Source: Bacillus sp. EB600
Lineage (GTDB): Bacteria > Bacillota > Bacilli > Bacillales > Cytobacillaceae
DNA: 64,000 nucleotides
NCBI RefSeq assembly: GCF_024494385.1
Contig: NZ_JAEVLT010000009.1
Location: 1-64,000, forward strand
Direction of reading: 5' to 3'
Both the position numbers and the translations under genes were made by a program. Position 1 is the first letter of the stretch, and the number at the start of each line of letters is the position of its first letter. A model generated the notes under the pieces. The model had not been told where the DNA came from. It was given only the letters and a program-made list of their open reading frames with translations, and searched no databases. Shown in pieces: positions 1-14,350 of this stretch.

Positions 1-10
1 TCCGGGAAAA

Positions 11-64
11 TGGTTCAAACCAGCGGCGAAATGGTTCATAACACCATTGGAATCGTTCATAACA
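11..64 (+). repeat. Phased 21-nt repeat array A (core TGGTTCATAAC)
   Basis: Three copies of a core (TGGTTCAAAC at 11, TGGTTCATAAC at 32, TCGTTCATAAC at 53) start exactly 21 nt apart; the sequence between cores is not conserved. The array is cut by the window start and may extend upstream. The same core recurs at 38034-38127 and, inverted, at 43128-43222. The array ends about 125 bp before the first NERD-domain gene. Function unknown. Confidence 0.75.
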
Positions 65-190
65 AAAATCTTCGAGCAAGCCTACAGCCAAAACAGAAAG
101 TATTTTACTAAAATTCAACAAATTTTGCAGGGATTTCCGTTTGAAAAGCGAACCTTTAGTGTGAATGAATAAAAAGGAGGTAAAACATGC

Positions 191-1204
191 ATGTTTTTAA
201 ACGAAAGAGCGATTCCAGTTACACTACAGCAGATTATCACCGTCCGATCACGGCTGCAAAGCTATCATCCTAAGCAACTCAAGCTAGAAAAATCAGAAAT
301 GAAAAGGTGGGCCGGCTATCATGGGGAGCGGACAGTTGATAAATATCTCCGCAGGTTCGCTGCAGATAGATTTACAATAGTACCAGATCTAAATCTGGTA
401 GAGCAAGAAGGATTTCAGATCGATACTTTTCTTTATAACCAATGCTTTGGCCTTATTCTTGAAATAAAAAACATCTTAGGTACAGTATATTTTGATAAAT
501 ATTCAAACCAAATGATCAGAATCTGGAAGGGTGAAAAGGATGGATTTTCGAATCCCATTCTGCAGGCACAAATGCACAAGATGCATTTGAAAAATTGGCT
601 AACCAAACGAAAATTCACGCAAATCCCGATTGAATGGCTAGTCGTTTTCAGTAACCCGGCAACAATCCTCGAAACGACCCCCGGAAATGAACAAATCTTT
701 CAAAGTGTAATTCATGCCAATTTGCTGCAGGAAAAAATCAATGAACTAGAAGAGAAATATACCTCAACAGAGATAAATAAACACACCTCTAAAAAGTTAA
801 ATAAGCTTCTTTTAGAAGAAAACATTCCTTATTTATCAGATATTCTCCAAAAATATGAGCTAACCCAAGCTGACATTAGCACCGGTGTGAGATGTCCAAA
901 TTGCAATTTTGTACCCATGCTGCGCGTATCGGCCAAGTGGCATTGTCCAAAGTGTAAAACGGACTCCAAGAAAGCTCACATTCCCTCCATTTATGATTAT
1001 TTGCTGTTAAATCACCAGACAATTACCAACCATCAATGCCGGGACTTCCTCCACATTCCATCAAGGAGAATTTCCCGCGAGGTTCTTTCCGATCTACCTC
1101 TCATTGGTACAAAAAGAGGAAGCACTTACCAACTTACGAATCTATTGCATGATTCAGGCAATAATTTTCTCCTCCCAAAAAACAAATCATGGGAACTCAG
1201 CTAG
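191..1204 (+). CDS. NERD domain protein with C-terminal zinc ribbon
   Basis: 337-residue protein with a nuclease-related (NERD) fold in the N-terminal half: G45-E46 in a GxRGE-like helix, then D78 and the E91-x-K93 pair, the PD-(D/E)xK-type residues expected for a metal-dependent nuclease. A C-terminal zinc ribbon is formed by C235/C238 and C252/C255, followed by a short basic region. There is no signal peptide, so it should be cytoplasmic. The ATG at 191 is preferred over the out-of-frame ATG at 187 because AAGGAGG lies 9 nt upstream and the frame is open. A paralogue of the same length and architecture lies at 27667-28662. The family's role is unknown; DNA processing is inference. The last codons lie inside a 46-nt tandem repeat. 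Confidence 0.85.
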   Translation: MFLNERAIPVTLQQIITVRSRLQSYHPKQLKLEKSEMKRWAGYHGERTVDKYLRRFAADRFTIVPDLNLVEQEGFQIDTFLYNQCFGLILEIKNILGTVYFDKYSNQMIRIWKGEKDGFSNPILQAQMHKMHLKNWLTKRKFTQIPIEWLVVFSNPATILETTPGNEQIFQSVIHANLLQEKINELEEKYTSTEINKHTSKKLNKLLLEENIPYLSDILQKYELTQADISTGVRCPNCNFVPMLRVSAKWHCPKCKTDSKKAHIPSIYDYLLLNHQTITNHQCRDFLHIPSRRISREVLSDLPLIGTKRGSTYQLTNLLHDSGNNFLLPKNKSWELS

Positions 1205-1280
1205 CCAGAATGGATCACCTCTAAAAAACAAATCACGGTTATTCCACTAGCCAGAATATTTCACCTCTAAAAAGAAAATC
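1177..1280 (+). repeat. 46-nt tandem repeat overlapping the end of the NERD gene
   Basis: A 46-nt unit is present about 2.2 times. Copy one starts at AAAAAACAAATCA (1177), copy two at 1223, and a partial third at about 1269; CTAGCCAGAAT (1201, 1247) and TCACCTCTAAAAA (1215, 1261) repeat at the same 46-nt interval. Copy one contains the last nine codons and the stop of the NERD gene, so the C-terminal tail of that protein derives from the repeat. Confidence 0.75.
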
Positions 1281-1305
1281 CTACCTTTAAAAAGGGGAAT
1301 TTGGG

Positions 1306-3597
1306 ATGCAAAAGCTTCTATTGATACTCATGTTGCTAATTCCGCTGTTTTCCACTGCACCGCATTTGTCAGTAGCTATGCATTCAAAACCAACCACTGT
1401 CCCTAAAATCCAAATATCGCCATCCCAGCAAAAACCAATATCTCTGCATTCCAAATCACTAACCATTCCGCCACTCCCACCAAATACAAGGGAAACTGTC
1501 GCGATTGTTCAGCTGCAACAGCCGCGTACGGAGCGGGAGATTACCAAGCTGTTGGCACCACATCCAGATTTGAAGATGCGTCAAATCTTTCGTGAAGCGC
1601 TCACTGGGTTTTCGGTTAAAGGACCCCCAGCATCGATCGCCGCTTTAGCAAAAGACAGTCAAATCATTACCGTCTCACCCGTAAACGACTACCATTCACA
1701 GATGGCTGAAAATGTAAAGATTATTGGCGGTGAGGAGATCCGCGGCTTTTATGATCTGAATGATAACCGCTTAACAGGGAAAGGGGTTACGGTTGGAGTA
1801 ATTGATACTGGCGTTGATTACACGCATCCGGATCTCCGCCGCAGCTATGGGGGCGGCCGTGACATCGTCGATGATGATCTCGATCCGATGGAGACAAAAA
1901 GCACGACGGATCCCTCCCAAGCAACCCTGCACGGCACCCATGTCGCAGGTATTATTGCCGGCAACGGCAGGATTCAGGGGGTTGCTCCGGAAGCGACCAT
2001 TGTTGCTTACCGGGCGCTTGGTCCGGGCGGGGCTGGTACAACAGAGCAGGTCCTGGCTGCGATTGAGCAAGCAATCAAGGATAAAGTCGACATCATGAAT
2101 CTGTCGCTCGGAAATGATGTGAACGGGCCGGATCTGCCGATTAGCTTAGCCCTAAATCGCGCTGTTGATAAAGGGATTGTCGCGGTAGCTGCTTCGGGAA
2201 ACTCAGGACCGAATGTGTGGACGGTTGGGGCACCGGGAACCGCTTCAAAGGCTATTTCCGTCGGCGCCTCGACACCAACCATCCAAGTTCCCTACCTTCA
2301 AACAGAAGATAACAAGGAAATCCGAATCGAGCCGATGGCGGGCTCGCAAACATGGACATTCGATCATCCGATTGAAATTGTCCTCGCCGGGATGGGAACA
2401 AAAAACGAACTGAAAGGCGTAAATGGAAAAATTGCTTTGATCAAAAGGGGCGGCTTAACCTTTACTGAAAAAGCGAAGAACGCGCAAGCGGCGGGTGCAA
2501 TTGCGGTGTTGATCTACAATAATACGGCCGGAAGCTTTATTGGAAATCTCGAACAGCCATTGGCGATCGCCGTTGGATCACTTTCAAAGGTGGATGGAGA
2601 ATTTTTACAAAAAAAGGGCAGTCTGGCGGCTAGGCTAAAAATAAGGGAGGAGAAGGATCGGCTCGCTGATTTTAGTTCCCGTGGGCCTGTGACAGGTTCG
2701 TGGGAAATCAAACCGGATCTTGTTGCGCCGGGGGTGGCAATCAACTCAACCATTCCGGGGGGGTATTTGCCCTTGCAGGGGACAAGCATGGCGGCCCCGC
2801 ATGTGGCCGGGGCATGTGCACTAGTTAAGCAGGCACATCCGGACTGGGCGCCGGACCAAATCAAGGCGGCACTGATGAATACAGCGAAGCCACTAGTAAA
2901 AAAGGACCAGACACCCTATCACACATACGAGCAGGGGGCAGGCCGGATTCAGGTTGATGAAGCTGTTAAAGCGACGACACTTGTAACGCCAAGCTCGATT
3001 CAGTTTGGAAAATTTCAGCTTGCCGGACAAGAGAATCGCCATAAAGCGTATGTGTCAGTTGAAAATACTAGTGATCATCCGCAAACATACGCCTTCAGGC
3101 TTCCGCAATCAGCGGAAGGGCTGCACTGGCAGTTCCCGCTGGCGTTTACGCTTGCACCAAAGGAAAAGCGTGAAGTGAAAATTGAGCTTTCGGTTGAGCC
3201 TGAGTATTTTAAACGGAAAATTTACGATGGCTACCTAACCTTACATGCAGGATCAACTGAAATACGGCTTCCATACATTTATGTCCTGGAGGAACCGAAT
3301 TATCCGCGCGTAATGGGATTTGATTTTGGTGTTGGCGACAAGCCGGGATCATACCGGTACGAGGTGTATTTACCGGGTGGTGCAGAAGAGTTTGGGATTG
3401 CGTTATTTACTGCTGCTGATTATCGGTTTGTTGGGTATTTAGATTCAGGACAAAATATTCAAAAAGGATTAATCAGGAAGGAGATTTTGGCAGAGCAGCT
3501 ACCGCCTGAAGGAATCTATCGTGCAAAAGTGTTTGCCAAAAAGGCCGATCAAGAGGACTTTATCGACACGATGATCACAATTTTGAAAAATAAGTAG
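1306..3597 (+). CDS. vpr: Secreted subtilisin-like serine protease, Vpr type
   Basis: 763-residue S8 family endopeptidase with an N-terminal signal peptide (hydrophobic residues 4-24), an I9-type propeptide, and the catalytic triad D167 (VIDTG), H209 (HGTHVAG) and S494 (GTSMAAPH). A protease-associated (PA) domain is inserted between His and Ser at about residues 350-440, the hallmark of Vpr-like minor extracellular proteases. About 200 residues of beta-rich C-terminal domain follow the catalytic core. It lacks an LPxTG or SLH anchor, so it is probably released to degrade extracellular protein. B. subtilis Vpr is slightly longer (about 806 residues). The start lies behind a weak AAAAGGGG site. 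It is followed by its own terminator and does not belong to the atp operon. Confidence 0.88.
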   Translation: MQKLLLILMLLIPLFSTAPHLSVAMHSKPTTVPKIQISPSQQKPISLHSKSLTIPPLPPNTRETVAIVQLQQPRTEREITKLLAPHPDLKMRQIFREALTGFSVKGPPASIAALAKDSQIITVSPVNDYHSQMAENVKIIGGEEIRGFYDLNDNRLTGKGVTVGVIDTGVDYTHPDLRRSYGGGRDIVDDDLDPMETKSTTDPSQATLHGTHVAGIIAGNGRIQGVAPEATIVAYRALGPGGAGTTEQVLAAIEQAIKDKVDIMNLSLGNDVNGPDLPISLALNRAVDKGIVAVAASGNSGPNVWTVGAPGTASKAISVGASTPTIQVPYLQTEDNKEIRIEPMAGSQTWTFDHPIEIVLAGMGTKNELKGVNGKIALIKRGGLTFTEKAKNAQAAGAIAVLIYNNTAGSFIGNLEQPLAIAVGSLSKVDGEFLQKKGSLAARLKIREEKDRLADFSSRGPVTGSWEIKPDLVAPGVAINSTIPGGYLPLQGTSMAAPHVAGACALVKQAHPDWAPDQIKAALMNTAKPLVKKDQTPYHTYEQGAGRIQVDEAVKATTLVTPSSIQFGKFQLAGQENRHKAYVSVENTSDHPQTYAFRLPQSAEGLHWQFPLAFTLAPKEKREVKIELSVEPEYFKRKIYDGYLTLHAGSTEIRLPYIYVLEEPNYPRVMGFDFGVGDKPGSYRYEVYLPGGAEEFGIALFTAADYRFVGYLDSGQNIQKGLIRKEILAEQLPPEGIYRAKVFAKKADQEDFIDTMITILKNK

Positions 3598-3602
3598 AAA
3601 TT

Positions 3603-3625
3603 TGGCGGCAATTTGCCGCTTTTTG
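3603..3625 (+). terminator. Rho-independent terminator of the subtilase gene
   Basis: GCGGC-aattt-GCCGC stem followed by CTTTTTG, 8 nt after the stop codon. Confidence 0.7.
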
Positions 3626-3773
3626 TTATATAATAAAATTGGTGATTTGACGTATTTCACTTATGATCATGTTCTTAATTATCAGCATTTATCTATACTA
3701 ATTTCGAATAATATCTATAATAATTTCGAATGAGAATTTTGTCATATTTGTGAATATTTTCACCTCAAATTAA

Positions 3774-3802
3774 TTGACATTGTCAAGTGCCTATTGTATG
3801 CT
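3774..3802 (+). promoter_or_regulatory. SigA-type promoter of the atp operon
   Basis: TTGACA (3774-3779), 17-nt spacer, TATGCT (3797-3802), about 130 bp upstream of the first atp gene. The stretch 3626-3931 is otherwise AT-rich and I see no gene in it. Confidence 0.65.
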
Positions 3803-3931
3803 AACATAGGATGTCAATTGGTAGGGTTTTCACATAGGAATTCGCAATGATATTTGTCACTGAGGGCCTGTTTTTACACATATTTTTTCCTCAACTCGTC
3901 TCTCATTCTCTGCTTGTGAGGATGTGATAAT

Positions 3932-4159
3932 ATGAGCCAACGAAATAACAACCGCAACCCATTTAAAGCAATGGCTCTAATGTCCGCCATCGTCTCCCAA
4001 TTAGTAGGGTCCATTCTCATAGGTATTTTTGTCGGAAGATGGCTGGATCATCACTGGGGTACTGAGCCAATTTTCTTAATAGTCGGACTGTTAATCGGAT
4101 TAGCAGCAGGAACGTATTCTATGCTACTGTCAATCCGTCACTTTTACTCGGGAGATTGA
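3932..4159 (+). CDS. atpZ: AtpZ/AtpI-family membrane protein heading the ATP synthase operon
   Basis: 75-residue protein with two predicted membrane helices (about 14-36 and 44-66) joined by a short loop, preceded by a basic asparagine-rich N-terminus. Small hairpin proteins of this AtpZ type precede atpI in Bacillus atp operons and have been linked to magnesium/calcium handling or c-ring assembly; the exact role is not visible here. It is the first gene of the operon, and its TGA stop (4157-4159) lies 5 nt before the atpI ATG, so the two are probably translationally coupled. Confidence 0.8.
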   Translation: MSQRNNNRNPFKAMALMSAIVSQLVGSILIGIFVGRWLDHHWGTEPIFLIVGLLIGLAAGTYSMLLSIRHFYSGD

Positions 4160-4164
4160 GCAGT

Positions 4165-4545
4165 ATGCCGGAATTTGTAGAAATGTATAATCGGGCACGA
4201 AAAGGGATATCGTATCTGTTGTCGATTTATGTTCTTGGATGGGGATTTACATCCTACCAAACGATCTTTTTAGGGTTAATTCTTGGAACAGCATTTAGTT
4301 TTATTAACTTGTGGATGCTGCTTAGAAAAATGAAAAAGTTTGATAAATCCATCACAAACGGAAAAAAAGTCCGCAGTCTTGGATCTCTGTCTAGAATGGC
4401 AATGGCGGCGATTGCAGTGATTATCGCCACAAAATGGCCACAATATTTTGATGTTATTTGTGTTGTAATGGGACTAATGACAACTTATATTGTCATTATG
4501 ATAGATTATCTATTTCATTCATTTTATGTTCATAAAACAAAATAG
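4165..4545 (+). CDS. atpI: ATP synthase protein I
   Basis: 126 residues with four hydrophobic segments, matching AtpI, the non-structural membrane protein that assists c-ring assembly of F1Fo ATP synthase. The ATG at 4165 is chosen over the upstream in-frame TTG at 4156 because CGGGAG (4149-4154) is correctly spaced from the ATG and only 1 nt from the TTG; this gives 126 residues, near the B. subtilis length. Followed 20 bp later by atpB. Confidence 0.82.
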   Translation: MPEFVEMYNRARKGISYLLSIYVLGWGFTSYQTIFLGLILGTAFSFINLWMLLRKMKKFDKSITNGKKVRSLGSLSRMAMAAIAVIIATKWPQYFDVICVVMGLMTTYIVIMIDYLFHSFYVHKTK

Positions 4546-4562
4546 GAAGCGAGGTGAGTTAA

Positions 4563-5276
<714 letters not shown>

Positions 5277-5322
5277 GTTAGTTCTGTTCATTTATTGAGC
5301 AAAAATAAAAAAACTATTTTAA

Positions 5323-5562
<240 letters not shown>

Positions 5563-5649
5563 TAGTAGTCGAAAATGCAAGTGGCGAAGAGGGATTTTTA
5601 AAAACTTCGCCATTCATTGTATGGCAGGGGAAAGTCTGTTTTAAAGTGA

Positions 5650-6734
<1,085 letters not shown>

Positions 6735-6740
6735 GTTTGA

Positions 6741-8267
<1,527 letters not shown>

Positions 8268-8271
8268 TTAG

Positions 8272-8390
8272 AAAAGCAGAAGCGCACGTTTAGCGGCGCT
8301 GATGCCGGACAATAAGGTCTAATAAAAATGATGGCATAGGCGCTTTCTAATAAAATTAGCTGGGCGCTCTTGCCTGAACATTCTTTGAAA
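8272..8390 (+). repeat. Decayed copy of the AAAAGCGGAAGCGC element between atpA and atpG
   Basis: Begins GAAAAGCAGAAGCGCACG and ends with GCTGGGCGCT, the same ends as the elements at 9268, 16459 and 17968, but the middle is diverged. It occupies nearly the whole atpA-atpG spacer. Confidence 0.5.
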
Positions 8391-8401
8391 AAGGGTGGTG
8401 A

Positions 8402-9265
<864 letters not shown>

Positions 9266-9267
9266 AG

Positions 9268-9428
9268 AAAAGCGGAAGCGCCCGGTTAGCGCACGACAGG
9301 ACTGGAGCTCACCGACTGAGATAAAGGAACCACGAAGAGCGATAGCGCATTCGTGCTTGACTTATCGTAGGGAGGCGGGTGAAGTACACTAGCCGCTGGG
9401 TGCTGGAGTTGGACAGTTATCAAAGTTA
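9268..9428 (+). repeat. AAAAGCGGAAGCGC element between atpG and atpD
   Basis: About 160 bp, from AAAAGCGGAAGCGCCCGG to GACAGTTATCAAAGTT. It shares long blocks with the copies at 16459 and 17968: ACTGAGATAAAGGAA, GACTTATCGTAGGGAGG, GAAGTACACTAG and GCTGGAG(C/T)T(G/A)GACAGT. It is GC-richer than its surroundings and contains internal complementary arms (AGCGC...GCGCT). Similar bcr-type elements are scattered in Bacillus genomes; assignment to a named family would need a search. Confidence 0.8.
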
Positions 9429-9452
9429 AAAACGAGACTTTCTTAACGATAA

Positions 9453-11333
<1,881 letters not shown>

Positions 11334-11350
11334 ATTTGATTTATAATAGT

Positions 11351-11390
11351 AGAGAGTCTTTCCGATTTTGGGAAGGCTCTTTTCCTTTTT
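11351..11390 (+). terminator. Terminator of the atp operon
   Basis: GAGTCTTTCC (11354-11363), gattttg loop, GGGAAGGCTC (11370-11379, with G-T pairs), then TTTTCCTTTTT. Confidence 0.8.
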
Positions 11391-11666
11391 GAGCAAAATT
11401 TGTCCAAAAAGAGCACAACATTTGAAAACGCTTACAATTTATTGTTTCTAGTAAAAAAGTACTATGGTATCGTATGAAAATTTGAATTATTCTAGAGTAG
11501 AAAAAACCAAAGGATCCCATCATCGTTTAAAGTAAATAGTACATCCAATGAAAGCAGCCTGAAGGGTGCTTTTTAGTAGAAGGATCTCGTATACATCGGC
11601 CTTTAAGGGGGAGGTCGGCTGAATTGAGGTAGAATCTTTTTATTAATAAAAAGGGGATGAAATTGG
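11391..11666. other. Intergenic region between atpC and the DUF952 gene
   Basis: No gene seen. A second weak terminator-like hairpin (AAAGCAGCC-tgaa-GGGTGCTTTTT, one internal mismatch) lies at about 11549-11573. I could not assign a convincing promoter for the following gene. Confidence 0.4.
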
Positions 11667-12017
11667 ATGGAAAGGAAAAATGTTATTGTACACGTTACAC
11701 CTGGTGACAAATGGGACAAGGCAAAAACTGGCTACTATTACTTCCCTGATAGTTTAAAGAAGGAAGGATTTATTTCTTGTGCAACACAGGAGCAAGTCTT
11801 ACGCTCAGCTGAATTTCTATATAAGGATAAGTTAAATCAGAAACTTCTTTATATAAATCCAGAAAAAGTAACAGCGCAAATTGTATATGAAGACATACAT
11901 GAAATGGGGCACACATTTCCACATATATATGGAGCACTAAATTTAGATGCTGTCATAAAGGTAATTGATTTTAAGCCGGACTCAAGTGGAATTTTTGCGT
12001 TGCCGAATATCTCATAA
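11667..12017 (+). CDS. DUF952 family protein
   Basis: 116-residue cytoplasmic protein. It has the DUF952 pattern: an N-terminal IVHVTPGDKWDKAK strand/turn, the GFISCATQEQV segment where the family has the conserved GFIHCST motif (here C replaces H), a central LLYINPEKV, and the FPHIYGALNLDAV signature at about 83-95. The family resembles ADP-ribosyltransferase/RNA 2'-phosphotransferase folds, but no activity is established and I do not assign one. RBS AAAGGGGATG 8 nt before the ATG. A monocistronic gene between the atp and nuo operons. Confidence 0.72.
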   Translation: MERKNVIVHVTPGDKWDKAKTGYYYFPDSLKKEGFISCATQEQVLRSAEFLYKDKLNQKLLYINPEKVTAQIVYEDIHEMGHTFPHIYGALNLDAVIKVIDFKPDSSGIFALPNIS

Positions 12018-12309
12018 TTAGCGATAGACCTGCATAGTTTGTAGAAAACGATTGCACAGAAAAAAAAGGTCCTCCTACTTAAAACGAATGATAATTCTCA
12101 CTGACAATTGTTTGTTTTTATTATTTAATAATAATGTTTGGTTAAATGAAACATGTCGTATATAAAAAAAGTAAATAATTCACAGCGGGGACTTGGTTGG
12201 TGTCGACTGTCCTCGCTGCATGTTAAAGACAATGGATTTGTTTCTGTTTTTACTTCCATATTTGTAAAATAATCACATTGTCAGTATTTCCAATTTTGTT
12301 GAACATTTA
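12018..12309. other. Intergenic region upstream of the nuo promoter
   Basis: AT-rich with no gene. It contains a perfect 10-bp inverted repeat, CAGCGGGGAC (12183-12192) with GTCCTCGCTG (12209-12218, one G-T pair), and a 16-nt loop. No U-run follows it, so it is not an obvious terminator. Confidence 0.45.
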
Positions 12310-12338
12310 TCGACACTGTTTTGCAATGATGCTATAAT
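12310..12338 (+). promoter_or_regulatory. SigA-type promoter of the nuo operon
   Basis: TCGACA (12310-12315), 17-nt spacer, TATAAT (12333-12338), with an extended -10 TGC at 12330-12332. It lies about 50 bp upstream of nuoA. Confidence 0.72.
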
Positions 12339-12395
12339 GTATTCGGTTACAAGTTTCATCTATCTATATATTCTACAGCATTGGAGGGAATAGGT

Positions 12396-12770
12396 ATGGG
12401 GCTACTGCATGAATATCAGAATAACTATCTGATTGTTTTCGCGTTTTTATGTCTCGGAGTGTTGCTGCCAACAATTGCATTATTTTTAGGTAAGCTCTTA
12501 CGTCCAAAAGAACCGACAAAGATGAAAGCTACCACATATGAAAGCGGTCTTGAACCATTTCACGACGCCCGTGTACAGTTCAATGTCCGCTATTATATTT
12601 TTGCCTTAATGTTTGTTGTTTTTGATGTAGAAACAGTGTTTTTATATCCATGGGCTGTCGCTTATAATCATTTAGGCGTATTTGCATTAATCGAAATGTT
12701 GATTTTCGTAATCATGCTGATCATTGGCCTAGCATATGCTTGGAAGAAGAAGGTGTTAAAATGGATCTAA
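12396..12770 (+). CDS. nuoA: NADH-quinone oxidoreductase subunit A
   Basis: 124-residue membrane subunit of complex I with three predicted helices. The conserved loop [20 protein letters not shown] (about 49-68) and [12 protein letters not shown] (about 80-91) are diagnostic. The ATG at 12396 is used because GGAGGGAA (12383-12390) precedes it; an in-frame TTG at 12381 lies upstream of that site. The 3' end overlaps nuoB by 10 bp. Confidence 0.94.
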   Translation: MGLLHEYQNNYLIVFAFLCLGVLLPTIALFLGKLLRPKEPTKMKATTYESGLEPFHDARVQFNVRYYIFALMFVVFDVETVFLYPWAVAYNHLGVFALIEMLIFVIMLIIGLAYAWKKKVLKWI

Positions 12771-13273
12771 AATTAGATGGCATTTCTTCACAGGAAATGG
12801 AAGAATTGCAAAAAAACGTATTTTTTACAACACTTGAGCAATTGAAAGGATGGGCAAGAAGCGCTTCAATCTATCCTGTTACATTTGGTCTTGCTTGTTG
12901 TGCGATTGAAATGATGGCCGTTGGTTCTTCTCACTACGATTTGGACAGGTTTGGGTCATTTTTCCGGGCATCACCTCGTCAATCTGATGCGATGATTGTT
13001 TCAGGAACGGTTACGAAAAAAATGGCTCCACTATTACGTCGTATCTACGATCAAATGCCTGAGCCAAAATGGGTAATTGCAATGGGTTCGTGTGCCACTG
13101 CAGGAGGACCATATGTGAGATCCTACTCTGTCGTCAAAGGGGTCGACCAAATAGTACCTGTTGATGTTTATATTCCTGGATGCCCTCCAAACCCAGCTGC
13201 TTTAATATATGGAATTAATAAATTAAAGGAAAAGATTCGCTTTGAGGCGAAAAATGGGAAGAAGGTGATCTAA
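12761..13273 (+). CDS. nuoB: NADH-quinone oxidoreductase subunit B
   Basis: 170-residue peripheral-arm subunit carrying cluster N2. Ligand cysteines are C46, C47 (LACCAIEM), C111 (GSCATAGG) and C141 (PGCPPNP). The ATG at 12761 is used rather than the in-frame TTG at 12740, since AGAAGG lies between them and the shorter protein aligns with other Bacillus NuoB proteins. Overlaps nuoA. Confidence 0.95.
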   Translation: MDLKLDGISSQEMEELQKNVFFTTLEQLKGWARSASIYPVTFGLACCAIEMMAVGSSHYDLDRFGSFFRASPRQSDAMIVSGTVTKKMAPLLRRIYDQMPEPKWVIAMGSCATAGGPYVRSYSVVKGVDQIVPVDVYIPGCPPNPAALIYGINKLKEKIRFEAKNGKKVI

Positions 13274-13276
13274 CCG

Positions 13277-14347
13277 ATGAGCGGGGAGAAAGATCTCGAA
13301 CAAGTAAAACGTGAGGCCGCTGAAAAGGCGAAGGCCGCCGCATTAGCAAAAAAACAGGCGAAACAGTCTGGTGAAGCAGCACCGAAGCAAGAGGCAAAGC
13401 CAACTCAAGCCAAAGAAGATCTTGATGCTGCGAAGAAAGCATCTGCCGCCGCCGCGAAAGCAGCAGCGCTAGCAAAGAAAGCATCACAGGATAACCCTGC
13501 TGGTGAAGCACCTGCACCTGCAGCAAATGAGACCGATTTGGCCAAGCAAAAAGCCGCTGCAGCTGCAAAAGCAAAAGCTGCTGCCTTAGCCAAAGCAAAA
13601 GCAAAAGGTGCAGAAGCTCAAACGGAGCCTGCAGGTGATGACGCCAAGGCAAAAGCCGCCGCAGCCGCAAAAGCGAAGGCTGCCGCCGCCGCGAAAGCAA
13701 AAGCAGCTGCACAAGCGAAAACTGGATCCGCTGAGTCAAGTGGTGATGATGAGAAAGCGAAGGCAGTCGCCGCCGCCAAGGCAAAAGCAAAAGCCGCCGC
13801 CGCCGCGAGAGCAAAAGCAGCTAGCGGAAATCAAGCCGAAGCACCAGCTGCCGAAGTCGAGGAAGTATCAGCTAACCAGCAATACCTTGATAAATACAGA
13901 AAAGTCATTGAAGAAAACTTAGGAACAGATGTATTAGAAGACTCCTATATTAATAAACTGTCAAATGATGTTCCGACACTTGTGGCTAAGCGTGATACAT
14001 ACTTTAAGCTGGCTCAGTTTTTGAAATACAATGAGCTTTTAAGCTTTGAATATCTGTCTGAGCTTCATGGAACTGACTTTGGAACACATATGGAAGTATA
14101 TGCTCACTTTTACTCATACAAAAATCGTCAATCCGTGGCCATAAAGGTAAAGATTGACCGTGATGAACCAACAATCGAATCCTTGCAGCCAATATGGCCT
14201 GGAGCTAACTGGCCTGAATGTGAAGCATACGACTTGCTAGGCATTAAGTTTACAGGACATCCGGACTTGCATCGGATCATGCTCGGAGAAGATTGGGTTG
14301 GCCATCCACTCAGAAAAGATTATGAGCCTTACGATGTGGAGGTGTAA
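13277..14347 (+). CDS. nuoC: NADH-quinone oxidoreductase subunit C with long Ala/Lys-rich N-terminal extension
   Basis: 356 residues. The conserved 30-kDa subunit domain occupies only about residues 200-352 (signature WPGANWPECEAYDLLGIKF, then HPLRKDYEP). The first about 200 residues are low-complexity, built from repeated A-K-A-K-A-A-A type segments separated by short acidic/proline linkers (for example near 45-50, 78-90, 115-125 and 148-155). This is helix-prone and strongly basic. Extended NuoC proteins are known in Bacillus, but the tail has no assigned function. The repeats are GCC/GCA/AAA-rich, so the length may vary between strains. Confidence 0.93.
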   Translation: MSGEKDLEQVKREAAEKAKAAALAKKQAKQSGEAAPKQEAKPTQAKEDLDAAKKASAAAAKAAALAKKASQDNPAGEAPAPAANETDLAKQKAAAAAKAKAAALAKAKAKGAEAQTEPAGDDAKAKAAAAAKAKAAAAAKAKAAAQAKTGSAESSGDDEKAKAVAAAKAKAKAAAAARAKAASGNQAEAPAAEVEEVSANQQYLDKYRKVIEENLGTDVLEDSYINKLSNDVPTLVAKRDTYFKLAQFLKYNELLSFEYLSELHGTDFGTHMEVYAHFYSYKNRQSVAIKVKIDRDEPTIESLQPIWPGANWPECEAYDLLGIKFTGHPDLHRIMLGEDWVGHPLRKDYEPYDVEV

Positions 14348-14350
14348 CCA

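Noticed and set aside
12088..12112. Possible Fur box (TGATAATTCTCACTG) upstream of nuo
   Set aside because: Only the left half matches the 7-1-7 consensus; the right half does not.
13215..13814. 199-codon minus-strand frame opposite nuoC
   Set aside because: A mirror of the Ala/Lys codon repeats of the nuoC extension; Leu/Arg-rich composition is an artefact of low complexity.
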